Shown piece by piece: positions 53,235 to 62,535 of a stretch of 64,000 nt of DNA. Made by a program: the position numbers and the translations under genes. Each line of letters starts with the position of its first letter. Position 1 is the stretch's first letter. Origin of the DNA: an uncultured Sulfitobacter sp. (lineage in GTDB: Bacteria; Pseudomonadota; Alphaproteobacteria; Rhodobacterales; Rhodobacteraceae). The stretch is taken from positions 248,001-312,000 of the forward strand of contig NZ_CANMFS010000004.1 in the NCBI RefSeq assembly GCF_947497275.1. Reading direction: 5' to 3'. Below the pieces are notes generated by a model. The model was not told the origin of the DNA. It did not search any database and saw only the letters and a list, made by a program, of their open reading frames with translations.

Positions 53235-53576
53235 TCAGCCGTACACGGACTCTTTGCCGAAATGCTTGGTCAGCATGTAGTAGACAACGGCGCGGTACTT
53301 GTTGCGCTCGGATTTGCCATAGGTTTCGATTGTCTTGTCGATCGCTTCCATCAATTCGGGACCGTCAGACAGGCCCAGCTTCTTGACAAGGAAGTTGTTC
53401 TTGACCGTTTCGAGCTCGCCTTTCTGGCTGGCGGCGATGGTTTGCGCATCCGCGTTGTAGATCGACGGTCCGCACCCGATGGTGACTTTCGTCAGAAGGT
53501 CCATGTCGGGCTGCATCCCGCATTTGTCTTTCAGATCTTCCGCGTATTTCGCGATCCACTCATCCCGTTTACCCAT
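53235..53576 (-). CDS. DUF2853 family protein
   Basis: This 113-residue soluble, helical protein matches the DUF2853 type: a start MGKRDEWIAKYAEDLKDKCG, a central SIYNADAQTIAASQKGELET and a C-terminal RNKYRAVVYYMLTKHFGKE. The family has no known function. It has a good ribosome-binding site (AGGGGAGAAACCTT) and its own terminator, so it is a monocistronic gene, and it lies downstream of ahcY in the same direction. Confidence 0.88.
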   Translation of the reverse strand: MGKRDEWIAKYAEDLKDKCGMQPDMDLLTKVTIGCGPSIYNADAQTIAASQKGELETVKNNFLVKKLGLSDGPELMEAIDKTIETYGKSERNKYRAVVYYMLTKHFGKESVYG

Positions 53577-53683
53577 AAGGTTTCTCCCCTTTTGATTGCG
53601 GCGGGCCCTTTTGCCAGCCTTCGGTGGAAGCCTAGTTGCAAAAAACGCGCCGCAAAAGGAATTTTTCGATTTGGTTCAGCACG

Positions 53684-53718
53684 AAAAACACCGCCCGGCG
53701 TAGAACCAGACGGTGTTT
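53684..53718 (-). terminator. Intrinsic terminator of ahcY
   Basis: ACACCG-TCTGG pairs with CCGGG-CGGTGT (with G-U pairs) around a short loop, and the minus strand continues TTTTT. It lies about 33 bases after the ahcY stop. Confidence 0.8.
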
Positions 53719-53750
53719 GGCAACTTCGTATCGTTGTACCCAGAGAAAAA

Positions 53751-55142
53751 TTAATACCGGTAGTGCTCTGGCTTGAACGGGCCATCGGGCGACACGCCGA
53801 TGTACGCCGCCTGCTCGGGATCGAGCTTGGACAGCTTGACACCGATCCGGTCGAGATGAAGGCGCGCGACTTTTTCATCGAGGTGCTTCGGCAGAATGTA
53901 GACCTCGTTCTTGTAGTTGTCGCCGCGTGTCCAAAGTTCGATCTGCGCGAGCACCTGATTGGTGAACGACGCGGACATTACGAACGACGGGTGCCCCGTC
54001 GCGTTTCCCAGGTTGAGCAGACGACCTTCGGACAGCAGGATAAGACGGCTGCCGGATGGCATCTCGATCATATCCACCTGTTCCTTGATGTTGGTCCACT
54101 TGTGGTTTTTCAGGGCCGCGACCTGGATCTCATTGTCGAAGTGACCAATGTTGCCAACAATGGCCATGTCCTTCATCTCGCGCATATGCTCGATGCGGAT
54201 CACGTCCTTGTTGCCCGTCGTCGTGATAAAGATGTCTGCGGTATCAACCACATCTTCGAGCAATACGACTTCAAAGCCATCCATTGCCGCCTGAAGCGCA
54301 CAAATCGGATCGACCTCTGTCACCTTTACGCGTGCACCTGCGCCGCGCAGGGACGCGGCCGAGCCTTTGCCGACATCGCCATAGCCCATCACGACAGCAA
54401 CCTTGCCAGCCATCATGGTATCGGTCGCACGTCGGATTCCGTCGACCAGCGATTCCTTACAGCCGTATTTGTTGTCGAATTTCGATTTCGTAACGGAGTC
54501 GTTCACGTTGATAGCAGGGAACGGCAGTTGGCCCTGTTTTACCAGATCATAGAGCCGATGCACACCGGTCGTCGTTTCTTCGGAGACGCCGACGATCTGG
54601 TCGCGCATCTTCGTGAACCAGCCCGGGGTTTCTTTCATGCGTTTCTTGATCTGAGCAAAAACCGCTTCTTCTTCTTCCGATTTCGGGATCGCGATCAACT
54701 CGTCTTCGCCATTCTCGACGCGTGCCCCAAGCAGAACATAAAGCGTTGCGTCCCCACCATCATCAAGGATCAGGTTCGGACCATCCTCGAACTGGAAAGA
54801 CCGGTCAAGATAGTCCCAGTGCTCGACCAGCGTCTGACCCTTGACCGCAAAAACAGGTGTTCCGCCCGCAGCGATCGCGGCTGCGGCGTGATCCTGAGTC
54901 GAAAAAATGTTGCACGATGCCCAGCGCACGTCGGCGCCGAGTGTCACAAGTGTTTCAATCAGAACGGCCGTCTGAATCGTCATATGCAGCGACCCGACAA
55001 TCCGAGAGCCCTTCAGCGGTTTGGTTTCGCCGTACTCGTCGCGGAGCGCCATCAGGCCCGGCATCTCGGTTTCGGCGATATCAAGTTCCTTGCGACCGTA
55101 CTCTGCAAGGCTAATGTCTTTTACGATATAGTCATTGGCCAT
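53751..55142 (-). CDS. ahcY: Adenosylhomocysteinase AhcY
   Basis: AhcY hydrolyses S-adenosylhomocysteine to homocysteine and adenosine, recycling the by-product of methylation. The 463-residue protein has the family start ([20 protein letters not shown]), [14 protein letters not shown], the NAD-binding loop [18 protein letters not shown] and the C-terminal [25 protein letters not shown] tail. The ATG at 55142 follows GAAGGAG. In Rhodobacter species ahcY lies next to the regA locus, as it roughly does here (1.6 kb away). Confidence 0.98.
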   Translation of the reverse strand: MANDYIVKDISLAEYGRKELDIAETEMPGLMALRDEYGETKPLKGSRIVGSLHMTIQTAVLIETLVTLGADVRWASCNIFSTQDHAAAAIAAGGTPVFAVKGQTLVEHWDYLDRSFQFEDGPNLILDDGGDATLYVLLGARVENGEDELIAIPKSEEEEAVFAQIKKRMKETPGWFTKMRDQIVGVSEETTTGVHRLYDLVKQGQLPFPAINVNDSVTKSKFDNKYGCKESLVDGIRRATDTMMAGKVAVVMGYGDVGKGSAASLRGAGARVKVTEVDPICALQAAMDGFEVVLLEDVVDTADIFITTTGNKDVIRIEHMREMKDMAIVGNIGHFDNEIQVAALKNHKWTNIKEQVDMIEMPSGSRLILLSEGRLLNLGNATGHPSFVMSASFTNQVLAQIELWTRGDNYKNEVYILPKHLDEKVARLHLDRIGVKLSKLDPEQAAYIGVSPDGPFKPEHYRY

Positions 55143-55227
55143 TCTTGGCGCTCCTTCAATAATCGTCTGAAGCGCGCATAGCACCCGCCGCCAGTTCTCG
55201 CAATTCAAACGCTGCGGGTGAAGTGTC

Positions 55228-55533
55228 TCAGCCTTCGGTTCGAGCCTCGATCGTGGCCATCATCTGCTCCGCATCCATTCCGGCGGTCCAGTTGCCGCCC
55301 TGTGCTTCGACACATGCGTTGCCATCGGCCATGGTTTTCACCATCGTCCACGATCCGGTTGCGTCCGACACCCACAAACGCGTGTTGTCCTGCGACGGAC
55401 CAGTGACGGGACGTTCTCCGTACCAATCTATTAACGACGATTGCATCTCTGCGGCACTCATACAGACTTGTTGTGCGGCAACACTTGTCGTGAGCGCGGC
55501 GAGTGTGGCAAATGTGATCAGTACAGTTTTCAT
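55228..55533 (-). CDS. Small secreted protein of unknown function
   Basis: This 101-residue protein has a signal peptide (residues 1-18, ending SVAAQ) and a short mature part with two cysteines ([18 protein letters not shown]) that could form a disulfide, and several Trp. The ATG at 55533 has GAAGGAG six bases ahead. It lies 85 bases upstream of ahcY in the same direction and might be co-transcribed. I do not recognise the family. Confidence 0.75.
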   Translation of the reverse strand: MKTVLITFATLAALTTSVAAQQVCMSAAEMQSSLIDWYGERPVTGPSQDNTRLWVSDATGSWTMVKTMADGNACVEAQGGNWTAGMDAEQMMATIEARTEG

Positions 55534-55629
55534 CGTCATCTCCTTCAGGGCAGAAACGACAAATAGACCAAGATGTTCCCGCATTTATTTCGGGAACCAA
55601 ATCCGGACTTGCGAAACAGGAAGCGATCA

Positions 55630-56226
55630 ATGGCCAAACCACCCAGAGCCTGGCAGCGGATGCTTTCGGGTCGGCGGCTCGATCTGCTGGACCCAACGCC
55701 GGTAGACGTCGAGATCGAGGATATCGCGCACGGGTTGGCGTTTGTGGCGCGGTGGAACGGGCAGACCAAGGGGGATTATGCCTATTCGGTGGCAGAGCAT
55801 TCGCTGTTGGTCGAGCAGATTTTCGGCCGCATCGCGCCAACCGCACCGGTGAAATGGCGGCTGGCGGCCTTGCTGCATGACGCGCCGGAATATGTGATCG
55901 GCGATATGATTTCGCCCGTGAAGGCAGCTGTCGGACCCGGATACGGTGCTTTGGACGAACGGCTCGAAGCGGCGATACATATCCGCTTTGGCCTGCCCGC
56001 GAAGGTGCCCGCGACGGTCAAAAGGCAGATCAAGAAGGCGGATCGCATCAGTGCGTGGATGGAGGCCACACAGATTGCCGGCTTTTCCACTAGCGAGGCT
56101 GATAAGTTTTTTGGTACACCAGATCCTGCTTTGAAAACTGGTCTGTCCATCACCCTGCGCCCGCCCGTCGAGGTACGCGATGATTTTACCGCACGCCATG
56201 CGACCTTAATAAAAGCGATGCCATGA
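55630..56226 (+). CDS. HD-domain phosphohydrolase, YfbR-like
   Basis: This 198-residue protein has an HD domain: His in YSVAEHSLLVEQ, the HD pair in ALLHDAPEYVIGDM and a later conserved KKADRI. The set fits the YfbR/HDDC2-type 5'-nucleotidase branch, which acts on deoxynucleoside monophosphates. The ATG at 55630 starts MAKPPRAWQRML. The stop overlaps the start of the GNAT gene (ATGA), so the two are coupled. Confidence 0.85.
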   Translation: MAKPPRAWQRMLSGRRLDLLDPTPVDVEIEDIAHGLAFVARWNGQTKGDYAYSVAEHSLLVEQIFGRIAPTAPVKWRLAALLHDAPEYVIGDMISPVKAAVGPGYGALDERLEAAIHIRFGLPAKVPATVKRQIKKADRISAWMEATQIAGFSTSEADKFFGTPDPALKTGLSITLRPPVEVRDDFTARHATLIKAMP

Positions 56227-56708
56227 TAAATGTCCGGCCCGCGATCCGCCTTGATGCGCGATCCATGGCCAAACTGCTGAACGAAATCATCGAGATCGGC
56301 GGCACCACCGCATTGGTTCGACCGGTCGTGGGCGACGATCTGGCCGACTGGATGTCCGCCACTCCGGACCGCGCCGCGTGGCACGTGGCGCTCGACGAAG
56401 ACGAGCGTGTTGTCGGGTTTCAATGGATCTCGCCGCATGAGAAACTGCCCGAAGAGGCATGTGATATTGCGACGTTCGTGCAGGTGGGACATACCGGCCT
56501 CGGCATCGGGTCGGCGTTATTCGAAGCCACTTCTGCCGCCGCAAAGGCGTTGGGGTATAGATGGATCAACGCAACCATTCGCGCGGATAACGACGGCGGG
56601 CTGACCTATTATCAAAGTCGCGGGTTTCGCACATGGACCATTGACGAAGGGGTTTCGCTCGACAGCGGAATGACCGTCGACAAGATCAGCAAACGCTATG
56701 ATGTCTAG
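56223..56708 (+). CDS. GNAT-family N-acetyltransferase
   Basis: This 161-residue protein is a single GNAT fold: an N-terminal RPAIRLDARSMAKLLNEI, the acetyl-CoA-binding segment QVGHTGLGIGSALFEATSA (Q/R-x-x-G-x-G/A pattern) and a last strand YYQSRGFR. This version resembles phosphinothricin/L-amino-acid N-acyltransferases. Substrate is unknown. It overlaps the HD gene at its start and the convergent regA at its end by four bases. Confidence 0.88.
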   Translation: MINVRPAIRLDARSMAKLLNEIIEIGGTTALVRPVVGDDLADWMSATPDRAAWHVALDEDERVVGFQWISPHEKLPEEACDIATFVQVGHTGLGIGSALFEATSAAAKALGYRWINATIRADNDGGLTYYQSRGFRTWTIDEGVSLDSGMTVDKISKRYDV

Positions 56709-57259
56709 CGCGGGCTGCGTTTGGCAAGAATACGCTGCAACGTGCGCCGGTGCATGTTCAGCCGCCGCGCGGTTTCGGATACGTTGCGCTCGCACAGTTC
56801 GTATACCCGCTGGATATGCTCCCAGCGCACGCGATCCGCGCTCATCGGGTTTTCGGGGGGCGGCGGAAGGTCGTCCCCGGTGGCGAGAAGCGCATTGGTG
56901 ATATCGGCCGCGTCGGCCGGTTTCGACAGGTAATCCGTCGCGCCGATCTTGACTGCGGCCACAGCCGTCGCAATTGCGCCATAACCGGTCAGTACGACCA
57001 CCCGCGCATCGGGCCGCTTTTCGCGAAGGATTTCGACCACATCAAGGCCGTTGCCATCCTCAAGGCGCAGATCCACGACGGCGTAGGCCGGGGGCCGCGC
57101 GGTTGCGATTGCGCTCCCCGCAGCAACGCTTCCGGCCATCTCGACATCAAATCCGCGCTTTTCCATGGCTTTTGCCAGACGGCGCAGAAAAGGTTCGTCA
57201 TCATCGAGCAAGAGCAGCGATTTATCTGGTCCGATATCTGTCATGCTGTCGTCTGGCAT
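56705..57259 (-). CDS. regA: Redox response regulator RegA (ActR/PrrA)
   Basis: RegA is the global redox response regulator of photosynthetic and other alphaproteobacteria. The 184-residue protein has the receiver domain with the acidic pocket (LLDDDEPF) and phosphorylated Asp63 (VVDLRLEDGNG), exactly the position known for RegA, then a proline linker (PPPPENP) and the Fis-type helix-turn-helix (NVSETARRLNMHRRTLQRIL). Asp63 supports the ATG at 57259. senC lies 57 bases upstream in the same direction and regB is divergent beyond it. Confidence 0.96.
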   Translation of the reverse strand: MPDDSMTDIGPDKSLLLLDDDEPFLRRLAKAMEKRGFDVEMAGSVAAGSAIATARPPAYAVVDLRLEDGNGLDVVEILREKRPDARVVVLTGYGAIATAVAAVKIGATDYLSKPADAADITNALLATGDDLPPPPENPMSADRVRWEHIQRVYELCERNVSETARRLNMHRRTLQRILAKRSPR

Positions 57260-57316
57260 CGCCTATCCGCCTCTTCAAATCATCCAAAGCTGAATATGGC
57301 GCTGTTTTCACTGGCG

Positions 57317-57928
57317 TCAAATCTTGTCCACATAGCAGCCGATGTTGTCGGCCAGCTGTTCGGGGCTCAGCTCGCGGCGGAAAAAATCGACGAACCCGAC
57401 GTCGGGCAAGACCAGATAGCTGAAAGTCGAATGATCGACGAGATATTCGCCGTCAACCTCGGGATGCGCCTTGTAATAGGTGCGGTAGGCCTTGCTTGCG
57501 ACCTGAACCTGTTCGGGCGTGCCTGTCAGCCCGATCATGCGCGGATGCATCACGTCGGCAAAATCACCCACGACTTCGGGCGTGTCCCGTTCAGGGTCGA
57601 TGGAGATGAATACTGGCGTGACGATCTGGCCCCGCTCTTCCAATATCTCGACCGCCGCCGCGTTGCGGTCCACGTCCAGCGGGCAGACGTCGGGGCACAT
57701 CGTGTAGCCGAAATAGATCAGCGTCGGCTCGGTGATCAGCGCCGCACTGGTCACCGTCTCTCCCTGCCCGTTTACCAGTTCGAACGGTCCACCCAGATCC
57801 GCGCCACCGACTTGGCTTGCGCGACATTCGGCGAACTGGTCCTCTCCGGTATCGCGTGTCAGCAATGTCATGGCGATCAGTCCCGAACCGGCGATGACAA
57901 CGGCGGCGATTGCAGCTTTACGGATCAT
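57317..57928 (-). CDS. senC: SCO1/SenC copper chaperone
   Basis: SenC delivers copper to cytochrome oxidase and is always found with regA/regB in this group. The 203-residue protein has an N-terminal membrane anchor (residues 4-22) and the thioredoxin-like SCO domain with copper ligands Cys78 and Cys82 (MCPDVCPLD) and His166 (VDHSTFSYL). It is the first gene of senC-regA and is divergent from regB across about 100 bases. Confidence 0.95.
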   Translation of the reverse strand: MIRKAAIAAVVIAGSGLIAMTLLTRDTGEDQFAECRASQVGGADLGGPFELVNGQGETVTSAALITEPTLIYFGYTMCPDVCPLDVDRNAAAVEILEERGQIVTPVFISIDPERDTPEVVGDFADVMHPRMIGLTGTPEQVQVASKAYRTYYKAHPEVDGEYLVDHSTFSYLVLPDVGFVDFFRRELSPEQLADNIGCYVDKI

Positions 57929-58032
57929 GGGAACTCCTTGCGCGGCGTCATTTCGCGCTCTTGTTGAAGATATGCCACAGACCTACGCTAGATCTCAAAG
58001 GATGCAATAGCACAAACCGGTGAGGCGCGCAG

Positions 58033-59406
58033 ATGACGCAGCAGACAATCAGACCCCTCGGCGGCCCGATGCGGGCCAATTGGATCCGCTTGCGGACCAT
58101 GATCGTGCTGCGCTGGGTCGCGATTGCGGGACAGTTCTTTGCAGTCACGGTGACGCCGCTGCTGTTCGGCGTACAGCTTGAAATGGGATGGTGCTATTTC
58201 ACGATCGGCGTGTCCGTTATCGGAAATCTGGTGGCGACGTTCATTTTTCCCGAAAACAAGCGTCTGTCCGAGCGGCAGAATATGGCGATGGTCATGTTCG
58301 ATCTTGTGCAGCTCAGCTTTCTCTTGTTCCTCACGGGCGGATTGAACAATCCGTTCGTCTTGCTGCTGTTGGGGCCGGTGACGATCTCGGCCACTGCGCT
58401 CAGCCTGCGGGCGACGCTGGCTCTGGGCGGCGCCGCGATCATCAGCGTGACGATACTGGCCTTCGCAAACGTGCCGCTGAAAACCCAAACAGGTGATATT
58501 CTGCGCATTCCGCAACTGTTCATTTTCGGTCAGTGGATTGCATTGATCATCGCCGTTGTCTTTACCTCCGCTTATTCGCGCCGCGTTACATCCGAAATCC
58601 ACCTGATGGCGGATGCGCTGTCAGCCACGCAGATGGCGCTGGCGCGTGAACAAAAACTGACCGATCTGGGCGGTGTGGTCGCGGCGGCGGCTCACGAGCT
58701 TGGAACGCCTCTGGCGACCATCAAGCTGGCAAGCGCGGAGCTGGTGCATGAATTGAAGGATCATTCCGATCTGCGCGAGGACGCAGAGCTGATCCGGGAC
58801 CAGGCCGACCGCTGCCGCGATATCCTGCGCGACATGGGCCGCGCAGGAAAGGACGATCTTCACATGCGGCAGGCCCCATTGATCACCGTCGTCGAAAGCG
58901 CGGCCGAGCCGCATATGGACCGTGGCAAAACCGTTCTGGTGAGCCTGAACGCAGCAGATGGCGCCGCCACGGACCAACCCTCGATCCTGCGGATGCCGGA
59001 AATCATCCACGGGCTGCGGAATCTGGTGCAGAACGCGGTGGATTTCGCCGATTCCTCGGTCTGGATCGAAGCGCGGTGGACCGCAGAGACGATCACGGTC
59101 CGGATCATCGACGACGGCAACGGTTTCCCGCCTCACCTGCTGGGCCGCATCGGAGATCCGTTCATGAGCCAGCGCAAAAAGCGAAGCACCGACCCGCGCA
59201 GGCCCGAGTATGAAGGCATGGGGTTGGGACTTTTTATCGCGAAGACCCTGCTTGAACGCTCCGGTGCCAAACTGCGATTCGCGAACGGGGCTGATGAGGC
59301 AAGCAGTCAGATCGGTGCGATCATCGAAGTGCGTTGGCCGCGCCGAAAGATCGACGCGAAGGACGGCGATCATGCGGTGCCCATTCGTGCCAATGCACGC
59401 TTCTAA
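58033..59406 (+). CDS. regB: Redox sensor histidine kinase RegB (PrrB)
   Basis: RegB senses the redox state and quinone pool and phosphorylates RegA. The 457-residue protein has six membrane helices (to about residue 185) with the quinone-binding heptapeptide GGLNNPF at residues 102-108, the H-box with His221 (AHELGTPLATIKLA), the redox-active Cys261 (DRCRDILRDMGRAGKDD) and the ATPase domain with N- and G-boxes (NLVQNAVDFA, GLGLFIAKTLLE). All key residues are preserved. It is divergent from senC-regA. Confidence 0.97.
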   Translation: MTQQTIRPLGGPMRANWIRLRTMIVLRWVAIAGQFFAVTVTPLLFGVQLEMGWCYFTIGVSVIGNLVATFIFPENKRLSERQNMAMVMFDLVQLSFLLFLTGGLNNPFVLLLLGPVTISATALSLRATLALGGAAIISVTILAFANVPLKTQTGDILRIPQLFIFGQWIALIIAVVFTSAYSRRVTSEIHLMADALSATQMALAREQKLTDLGGVVAAAAHELGTPLATIKLASAELVHELKDHSDLREDAELIRDQADRCRDILRDMGRAGKDDLHMRQAPLITVVESAAEPHMDRGKTVLVSLNAADGAATDQPSILRMPEIIHGLRNLVQNAVDFADSSVWIEARWTAETITVRIIDDGNGFPPHLLGRIGDPFMSQRKKRSTDPRRPEYEGMGLGLFIAKTLLERSGAKLRFANGADEASSQIGAIIEVRWPRRKIDAKDGDHAVPIRANARF

Positions 59407-59424
59407 TCTACTCAGCGTTGAAAA

Positions 59425-59439
59425 TTAACACTTTGTTAA
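59425..59439. promoter_or_regulatory. Perfect CtrA box upstream of divL
   Basis: TTAACACTTTGTTAA is an exact TTAA-N7-TTAA site, the consensus of the cell-cycle regulator CtrA. It lies in the 97-base gap between regB and the PAS-protein gene, 65 bases before the proposed start. It is the best CtrA match I found in the window. Confidence 0.75.
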
Positions 59440-59503
59440 CGACGGAATTGAAATATCGGCACAGCCAGAAACCTGCCGGAGCGATGATTCTTTGTTGGAT
59501 GTA

Positions 59504-61015
59504 ATGATGTTACTGGCAATCGTATTGCCGACCACACTCTTGGGCGCATGGTGGGTGACACACTCCGCTCCGGTGCCGACACCGCCAGCACCGTCTTCGG
59601 TACCGGAACTGCTGTTTGAAAAAGGCATTCTGCATCATGCCTCGAATGCGGCGCTAGATGTTTTGCCGGTGGCGATCGGATTGTATGACTGGGACGATCT
59701 GCGCGATATTCTGTCCCAGCGGTTTCCGGATTTTCCCTGTTCCTCCGATGTTTGCACCGATGGCGTGACGGTCATACGCGAAGCGGGCGTTGCGGGAGAC
59801 CGCGCGTTGAAAATTCAGATCAGCAAATGCGCGGACAAACTGCGCGTCAGCTTTGATGCGGCGGCCGGGAAGATTGGCGATCTGACCGAAACCCGGCAAA
59901 CAGGGTCGGAAGAGCTTGAAACACTGCGACAAATAAGCCGCTGTCTTCCACTCGCAGTCTGGAAAACGGACACATCAAACCGCATCGTGTGGACGAACGA
60001 CGCCTATCAAACCTTGTGTGCCCGCCGGGGCACCGTCTCGGCCAACCAGACCGAGCCCCTGTTCGACCTTGCAAAGGCGGAAAAGACCCGCGACGGGCAG
60101 CGTATCAGCATCAACGTCACCGACAGCGCCACTCCGGAATGGTACCGGCTGACCCGCCATCCCGTGCCCGATGGCGCAATCTATCAGGCGCAATCACTTG
60201 CTGCGGTGATTGCGGCTGAAGATGCACAGCGCGCATTCGTCCAGACCCTTGCAAAGACATTCGCTCATTTGTCGATAGGACTCGCCATTTTCAACCGCAA
60301 CCGGCAGCTTGCACTGTTCAACCCCGCCCTGATTGATCTGACCGGACTGCCGGTCGCATTTCTCAGCCCGCAACCGACGATCGACTCGTTCTTTGACCGG
60401 CTGCGCGACAACCGCAGAATGCCGGAGCCGAAGAATTATCGCTCGTGGCGCCAGCGGATCGCCGAACTTGTCAGCGCGGCAGAACACGGCAGCTTCGAGG
60501 AAACCTGGTCCCTCGAAGGGGGGCAGACCTACCGGATAAAGGGCCGCCCGCATCCGGATGGGGCGATTGCTTTTCTGATCGAAGACATCAGTGCCGAAGT
60601 CGCGATGACCCGGAGTTTCCGCGCGGAGATGGAATTGAGCCAATGCCTGATCGACACATTCCCCGATGGTATCGCGGTATTCTCGCAGGCCGGCATCCTT
60701 ACATTTTCAAACAAGGAATATGACCGCATGTGGGGTCATGAGCCGGGCAGCAGTTTCGTGGAAGTGACGATTTCCGATGCCATCGACTTCTGGAAACAAA
60801 AATCCGAACCCAACCCGATGTGGCCCGATTTGCATGACTGCGCGCTGAGCATGGGAGAGCGCGTTGCCTGGGACATGCCTGTCTGCCTGAAGGGAAAGTC
60901 GCCTATGACCTGCCGGATCGAGCCGATTGTATCGGGCTCGACCATGGTGCGCTTTTCGAAACTGCGCGGCCCGCTGCCCCTGGCGCGTCCAAATATGCGG
61001 CTGAGCGAGGAGTAG
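59504..61015 (+). CDS. divL: PAS-domain protein DivL (no kinase domain)
   Basis: This 503-residue protein has an N-terminal membrane helix (residues 1-20) and three PAS-like modules (around residues 120-240, 250-370 and 380-480; e.g. ETLRQISRCLPLAVWKTDTS, FAHLSIGLAIFNRNRQ, CLIDTFPDGIAVFSQAGIL). There is no histidine-kinase H-box or ATPase domain at the C-terminus. This is the arrangement of DivL in Rhodobacter capsulatus, where it controls CtrA phosphorylation, and divL-tsaE order is common in alphaproteobacteria. Start is uncertain: TTG 59492 or ATG 59504/59507. A perfect CtrA box lies upstream. Confidence 0.82.
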   Translation: MMLLAIVLPTTLLGAWWVTHSAPVPTPPAPSSVPELLFEKGILHHASNAALDVLPVAIGLYDWDDLRDILSQRFPDFPCSSDVCTDGVTVIREAGVAGDRALKIQISKCADKLRVSFDAAAGKIGDLTETRQTGSEELETLRQISRCLPLAVWKTDTSNRIVWTNDAYQTLCARRGTVSANQTEPLFDLAKAEKTRDGQRISINVTDSATPEWYRLTRHPVPDGAIYQAQSLAAVIAAEDAQRAFVQTLAKTFAHLSIGLAIFNRNRQLALFNPALIDLTGLPVAFLSPQPTIDSFFDRLRDNRRMPEPKNYRSWRQRIAELVSAAEHGSFEETWSLEGGQTYRIKGRPHPDGAIAFLIEDISAEVAMTRSFRAEMELSQCLIDTFPDGIAVFSQAGILTFSNKEYDRMWGHEPGSSFVEVTISDAIDFWKQKSEPNPMWPDLHDCALSMGERVAWDMPVCLKGKSPMTCRIEPIVSGSTMVRFSKLRGPLPLARPNMRLSEE

Positions 61016-61054
61016 CCCCTTTCGCCGCCTTTGCGCCCGCGATAGTTTGCGGCC

Positions 61055-61528
61055 ATGAACCGAAGACACTGTCTTTTCTCACTGTCGACAGATAGCCAGA
61101 CCAGCCGCCTTGCGCGCGCGCTGGCCCCGCATCTGGGTGCGGGGGATACGCTGCTGCTGTCCGGTGACGTCGGCGCGGGCAAGACGCATTTTGCGCGGGC
61201 GCTGATACAATCGCTGATCGCCCACCCCGAAGATGTTCCCTCTCCGACGTTCACGCTGGTTCAGGTGTACGACAGTCCAGAAGGCGAGATCTGGCACGCC
61301 GATCTCTACCGCGTTGGAGATCCGTCCGAAGTTGACGAGTTGGGGTTGATCGACGCGTTTGAAGATGCAATTTGCCTGATCGAATGGCCCGATCGCCTGG
61401 GCGATCTACGCCCCCCCAACGCGCTGGACATCATGCTTGAGGCGACAGATGTTGACGCTTGCCGCACACTGACCGCGACGTGGTCCGATCCCAAATGGGA
61501 CGCAAAACTAGCAAAGTGGAATTTATGA
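61055..61528 (+). CDS. tsaE: tRNA t6A biosynthesis ATPase TsaE
   Basis: TsaE is the small ATPase needed to cycle the TsaD-TsaB complex in t6A synthesis. The 157-residue protein has the Walker A motif GDVGAGKTHFARAL, the PSPTFTLVQVYD segment and the HADLYR motif with EWPDRLG near the end, all diagnostic. It lies 39 bases after divL and overlaps amgK by four bases (ATGA). Confidence 0.96.
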   Translation: MNRRHCLFSLSTDSQTSRLARALAPHLGAGDTLLLSGDVGAGKTHFARALIQSLIAHPEDVPSPTFTLVQVYDSPEGEIWHADLYRVGDPSEVDELGLIDAFEDAICLIEWPDRLGDLRPPNALDIMLEATDVDACRTLTATWSDPKWDAKLAKWNL

Positions 61529-62535
61529 CCGATCGCGCGACCCTTCTGACCGACTTCATCGCGCGCGCCGGCTGGCAGGATGCCACGCGCCTGACAATTG
61601 CAGGTGATGCGTCGAACCGGCGTTACGAGCGTCTGCGCGCCGCCGATGGCAGCACACGGATCCTCATGGATGCGGCACCGGACAAGAACGATAGCATACG
61701 GCCCTTCATCCGAATCGCGGACCATCTCAGGTCCGTCGGGCTGAGCGCACCCGAAATCTATGAGCAGGACGAAGCGCACGGATTGCTGCTGATCGAAGAT
61801 CTGGGTGAGGATCTTTATAAAACCGTGATTGCGCGTGATCCTGCACTGGAGGTTCCGCTTTACGAGGCCTCGGTCGATGTCCTGACTGCACTGCACGCGG
61901 TGCCGCCGCCGGAGCTTTACCCCTACGATACGCCCATAATGACGACCTATGCCGCACTGCCTTTCGATTGGTATCTTCGCGGGATCACCGGCGCGGCGGA
62001 CCCGGACGCAAAAGCAACGTTCGAGTTGGCGATGGCGGCCCTGCTTGCTCCGCTGGAGGCGATGCCGCAGGTATTGGTACAGCGTGATTACCACGCGGAG
62101 AACCTGTTGTGGCTGCCGGAACGCGCCGGCATCGCACGGGTCGGCCTGCTTGATTTTCAGGACGCGATGTCGGGACATCCGGCATATGATCTCGTCTCGA
62201 TTCTTCAGGACGCGCGCCGCGACGTACACCCCGACATCGAGCAGGCCATGATTGCGCGCTATCTGGAACAGAACCCACAGGATGAAGCCAGCTTTCGCGC
62301 GGCGTACGCGATTTTGGGTGTGCAGCGAAATCTGCGCATCGTCGGTCTGTTCGCAAAGCTGTGCCTGATAGACGGCAAGGGGCGATACATCGACCTGATC
62401 CCCCGCGTCTGGGAGTTCGTCGAACGCAATCTGGCCCATCCGGCACTTGCCCCGGTCGCAAACCATATCCGCGCAACCCTTCCCGCACCCACCCCCGATA
62501 TCCTGGCAAAGCTCAAGTCCCAGTGTCCGACGTAG
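61525..62535 (+). CDS. amgK: N-acetylmuramate/N-acetylglucosamine kinase AmgK
   Basis: This 336-residue aminoglycoside-phosphotransferase-fold kinase has the catalytic loop QRDYHAENLLWLP and the DFG-like LLDFQDAMSGHPAYDLVS segment. In alphaproteobacteria and pseudomonads the homologue AmgK phosphorylates MurNAc at C1 for cell-wall recycling, and the partner MurU follows directly, as here. The ATG overlaps the tsaE stop. Orthology is supported by the tsaE-amgK-murU order. Confidence 0.88.
   Translation: MTDRATLLTDFIARAGWQDATRLTIAGDASNRRYERLRAADGSTRILMDAAPDKNDSIRPFIRIADHLRSVGLSAPEIYEQDEAHGLLLIEDLGEDLYKTVIARDPALEVPLYEASVDVLTALHAVPPPELYPYDTPIMTTYAALPFDWYLRGITGAADPDAKATFELAMAALLAPLEAMPQVLVQRDYHAENLLWLPERAGIARVGLLDFQDAMSGHPAYDLVSILQDARRDVHPDIEQAMIARYLEQNPQDEASFRAAYAILGVQRNLRIVGLFAKLCLIDGKGRYIDLIPRVWEFVERNLAHPALAPVANHIRATLPAPTPDILAKLKSQCPT

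Noticed and set aside
53262-55181. Open frame of 639 codons on the plus strand
   Set aside because: It lies antisense to ahcY and the DUF2853 gene, has a basic, domain-free translation and no ribosome-binding site; it is a shadow of GC-rich codon use.
55143-55227. SAH riboswitch before ahcY
   Set aside because: The gap lacks the conserved GC-rich helix and loop pattern I would expect; only a normal ribosome-binding site is seen.
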